Assembly (NCBI GenBank): GCA_903835145.1
Contig: CAILMA010000126.1
Location: 1-6,714, forward strand
Length of the DNA stretch: 6,714 nt
Source: an uncultured Bacteroidota bacterium
GTDB lineage: Bacteria > Bacteroidota > Bacteroidia > Chitinophagales > Chitinophagaceae
Reading direction: 5' to 3'
Shown here: piece after piece, positions 6,076-6,714 of the stretch
Layout: each line of letters opens with the position of its first letter
How positions within the stretch are numbered: the first letter of the stretch is position 1
The notes under the pieces: model-generated
What the model saw: the letters and a program-made list of their open reading frames with translations, nothing else
What the model was told of the DNA's origin: nothing
Databases searched by the model: none
Made by a program: the position numbers and the translations under genes

Positions 6076-6121
6076 TCTTAAATTAAATTAAATAGTAAGT
6101 GTTGGGGAGAATTTCAAGAAA

Positions 6122-6714
6122 TTATTTCCCAGCTGCCTTCACCGCTACAAGTATTTCCCTCGCCGCTTCGGAATACGAATATTTCGCAAGAAGGCTTTGA
6201 GCCAATTTCTCACTGGGTGGCAGACCAGACTTTATAACCGCTTCAAGCAGTTGTGCTATTTCACCAATCTCATGCGGATTACAAAAGGTTGCAACGTCAC
6301 CATAAATTTCTTTATAAACCGGGATATCAGAACAAATTATTTTGCATCCAAAATAAAGCCCCTCGAGCAGTGGTATCCCAAACCCTTCATATTCCGAAAG
6401 TGATACTATTACTTCGGCGCGCTCGTACATAAGAAGCAGTTCGTTGTCTTTGGGTCGTTCTATTATTTTAATGTTGGGTGCGTTTAAGTCCGCTTCATCG
6501 ATTCCGGCTTCTGCAAACACCTTGTTTTTATCGCCAATAAGTACGAGTGTGTAGCTGTCTTTTATGCCGCTCTGCAAAAATGCTTTTATCAGGTTCTTTT
6601 GGTTTTTCCTGATGTTAAATGTCCCGACAGACAGTATAATTTTTTCTTTTTCTGCGCCTTTTTCTTTTTTGTAGCTCAATATCTCCCCGGATATTCCATT
6701 GAACGTGACGACGA
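6122..6714 (-). CDS. GT4 family glycosyltransferase (partial, N-terminus beyond the right edge)
   Basis: The frame is open from the right edge to TAA at 6122-6124, giving 196 residues of the C-terminal half of a GT-B glycosyltransferase. The first TTG inside it (6679) is not the start, because the family motif TFNGI lies upstream and in frame. The visible part is the nucleotide-sugar domain: ILSVGTFNIRKNQKNLIKAF, where the VGT...RKN segment is typical of GT4 mannosyl- and related transferases, then LVLIGD, then the E-x7-E motif EGFGIPLLE (Glu109 and Glu117, counted from the edge) and IICSDIPVYKEI. The acceptor domain is missing from the window, so neither sugar nor acceptor can be named. It lies 90 bp upstream of the WbaZ-like start, in the same direction, and is most likely part of the same surface-polysaccharide cluster. 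Confidence 0.88.
   Translation of the reverse strand, partial: VVTFNGISGEILSYKKEKGAEKEKIILSVGTFNIRKNQKNLIKAFLQSGIKDSYTLVLIGDKNKVFAEAGIDEADLNAPNIKIIERPKDNELLLMYERAEVIVSLSEYEGFGIPLLEGLYFGCKIICSDIPVYKEIYGDVATFCNPHEIGEIAQLLEAVIKSGLPPSEKLAQSLLAKYSYSEAAREILVAVKAAGK

Noticed and set aside
6076..6096. AAATT-type short tandem repeat upstream of the WbaZ-like gene
   Set aside because: About three copies of an AT-only 5-mer, ordinary for AT-rich promoter-proximal DNA. There is no evidence of variability.
1..6714. CRISPR arrays, tRNA/rRNA genes, transposases, phage or defence genes
   Set aside because: None seen. There are no regularly spaced repeats, no cloverleaf-like segments, and no frames with nuclease, transposase or toxin-antitoxin character.

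Overview
The window looks like a chromosomal stretch from a member of the Bacteroidota. The evidence is a PorT-type outer-membrane beta-barrel gene, AT-rich intergenic regions without clear Shine-Dalgarno sequences, Bacteroidota-type promoter elements (TAnnTTTG with an upstream TTG), and an M28 exopeptidase of the kind common in that phylum. I cannot name the genus.

Left part (1-1192): a minus-strand OMP_b-brl_2/PorT-like beta-barrel gene runs off the left edge, so its C-terminus is missing. It is divergent from a small plus-strand gene for a 62-residue CsbD-like protein. The spacer between them holds a perfect 14-bp palindrome beside a promoter-like element. The 250 bp after the small gene hold no gene, only a weak hairpin flanked by a 12-bp direct repeat.

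Middle part (1193-3344): a complete secreted M28 family metallo-exopeptidase (plus strand) converges, with a 10-bp gap, on a minus-strand gene for a membrane-anchored protein of unknown function. That gene probably uses a TTG start. Upstream of it, an AT-rich 192-bp interval holds an imperfect inverted repeat with arms of about 31 bp, nested hairpins and two outward-facing ACTTTTGCC promoter-like motifs. It is the most structured non-coding part of the window.

Right part (3345-6714): a minus-strand surface-polysaccharide cluster. In transcription order it comprises a GT4 glycosyltransferase (N-terminus off the right edge), a WbaZ-like GT4 glycosyltransferase with its own good promoter, an O-antigen ligase/polymerase-family (Wzy/WaaL type) membrane protein overlapping it by 11 bp, and a 108-residue three-helix membrane protein whose start lies one base past the polymerase stop. 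The two transferases would build a lipid-linked oligosaccharide on the cytoplasmic face. The polytopic protein would polymerise it or transfer it on the periplasmic face. The small membrane protein is of unknown role but is positioned as a partner.

I see no decisive evidence for a wholly new system. The best leads are the 156-bp inverted-repeat element, the coupled polymerase/small membrane protein pair, and the divergent CsbD-like small protein.
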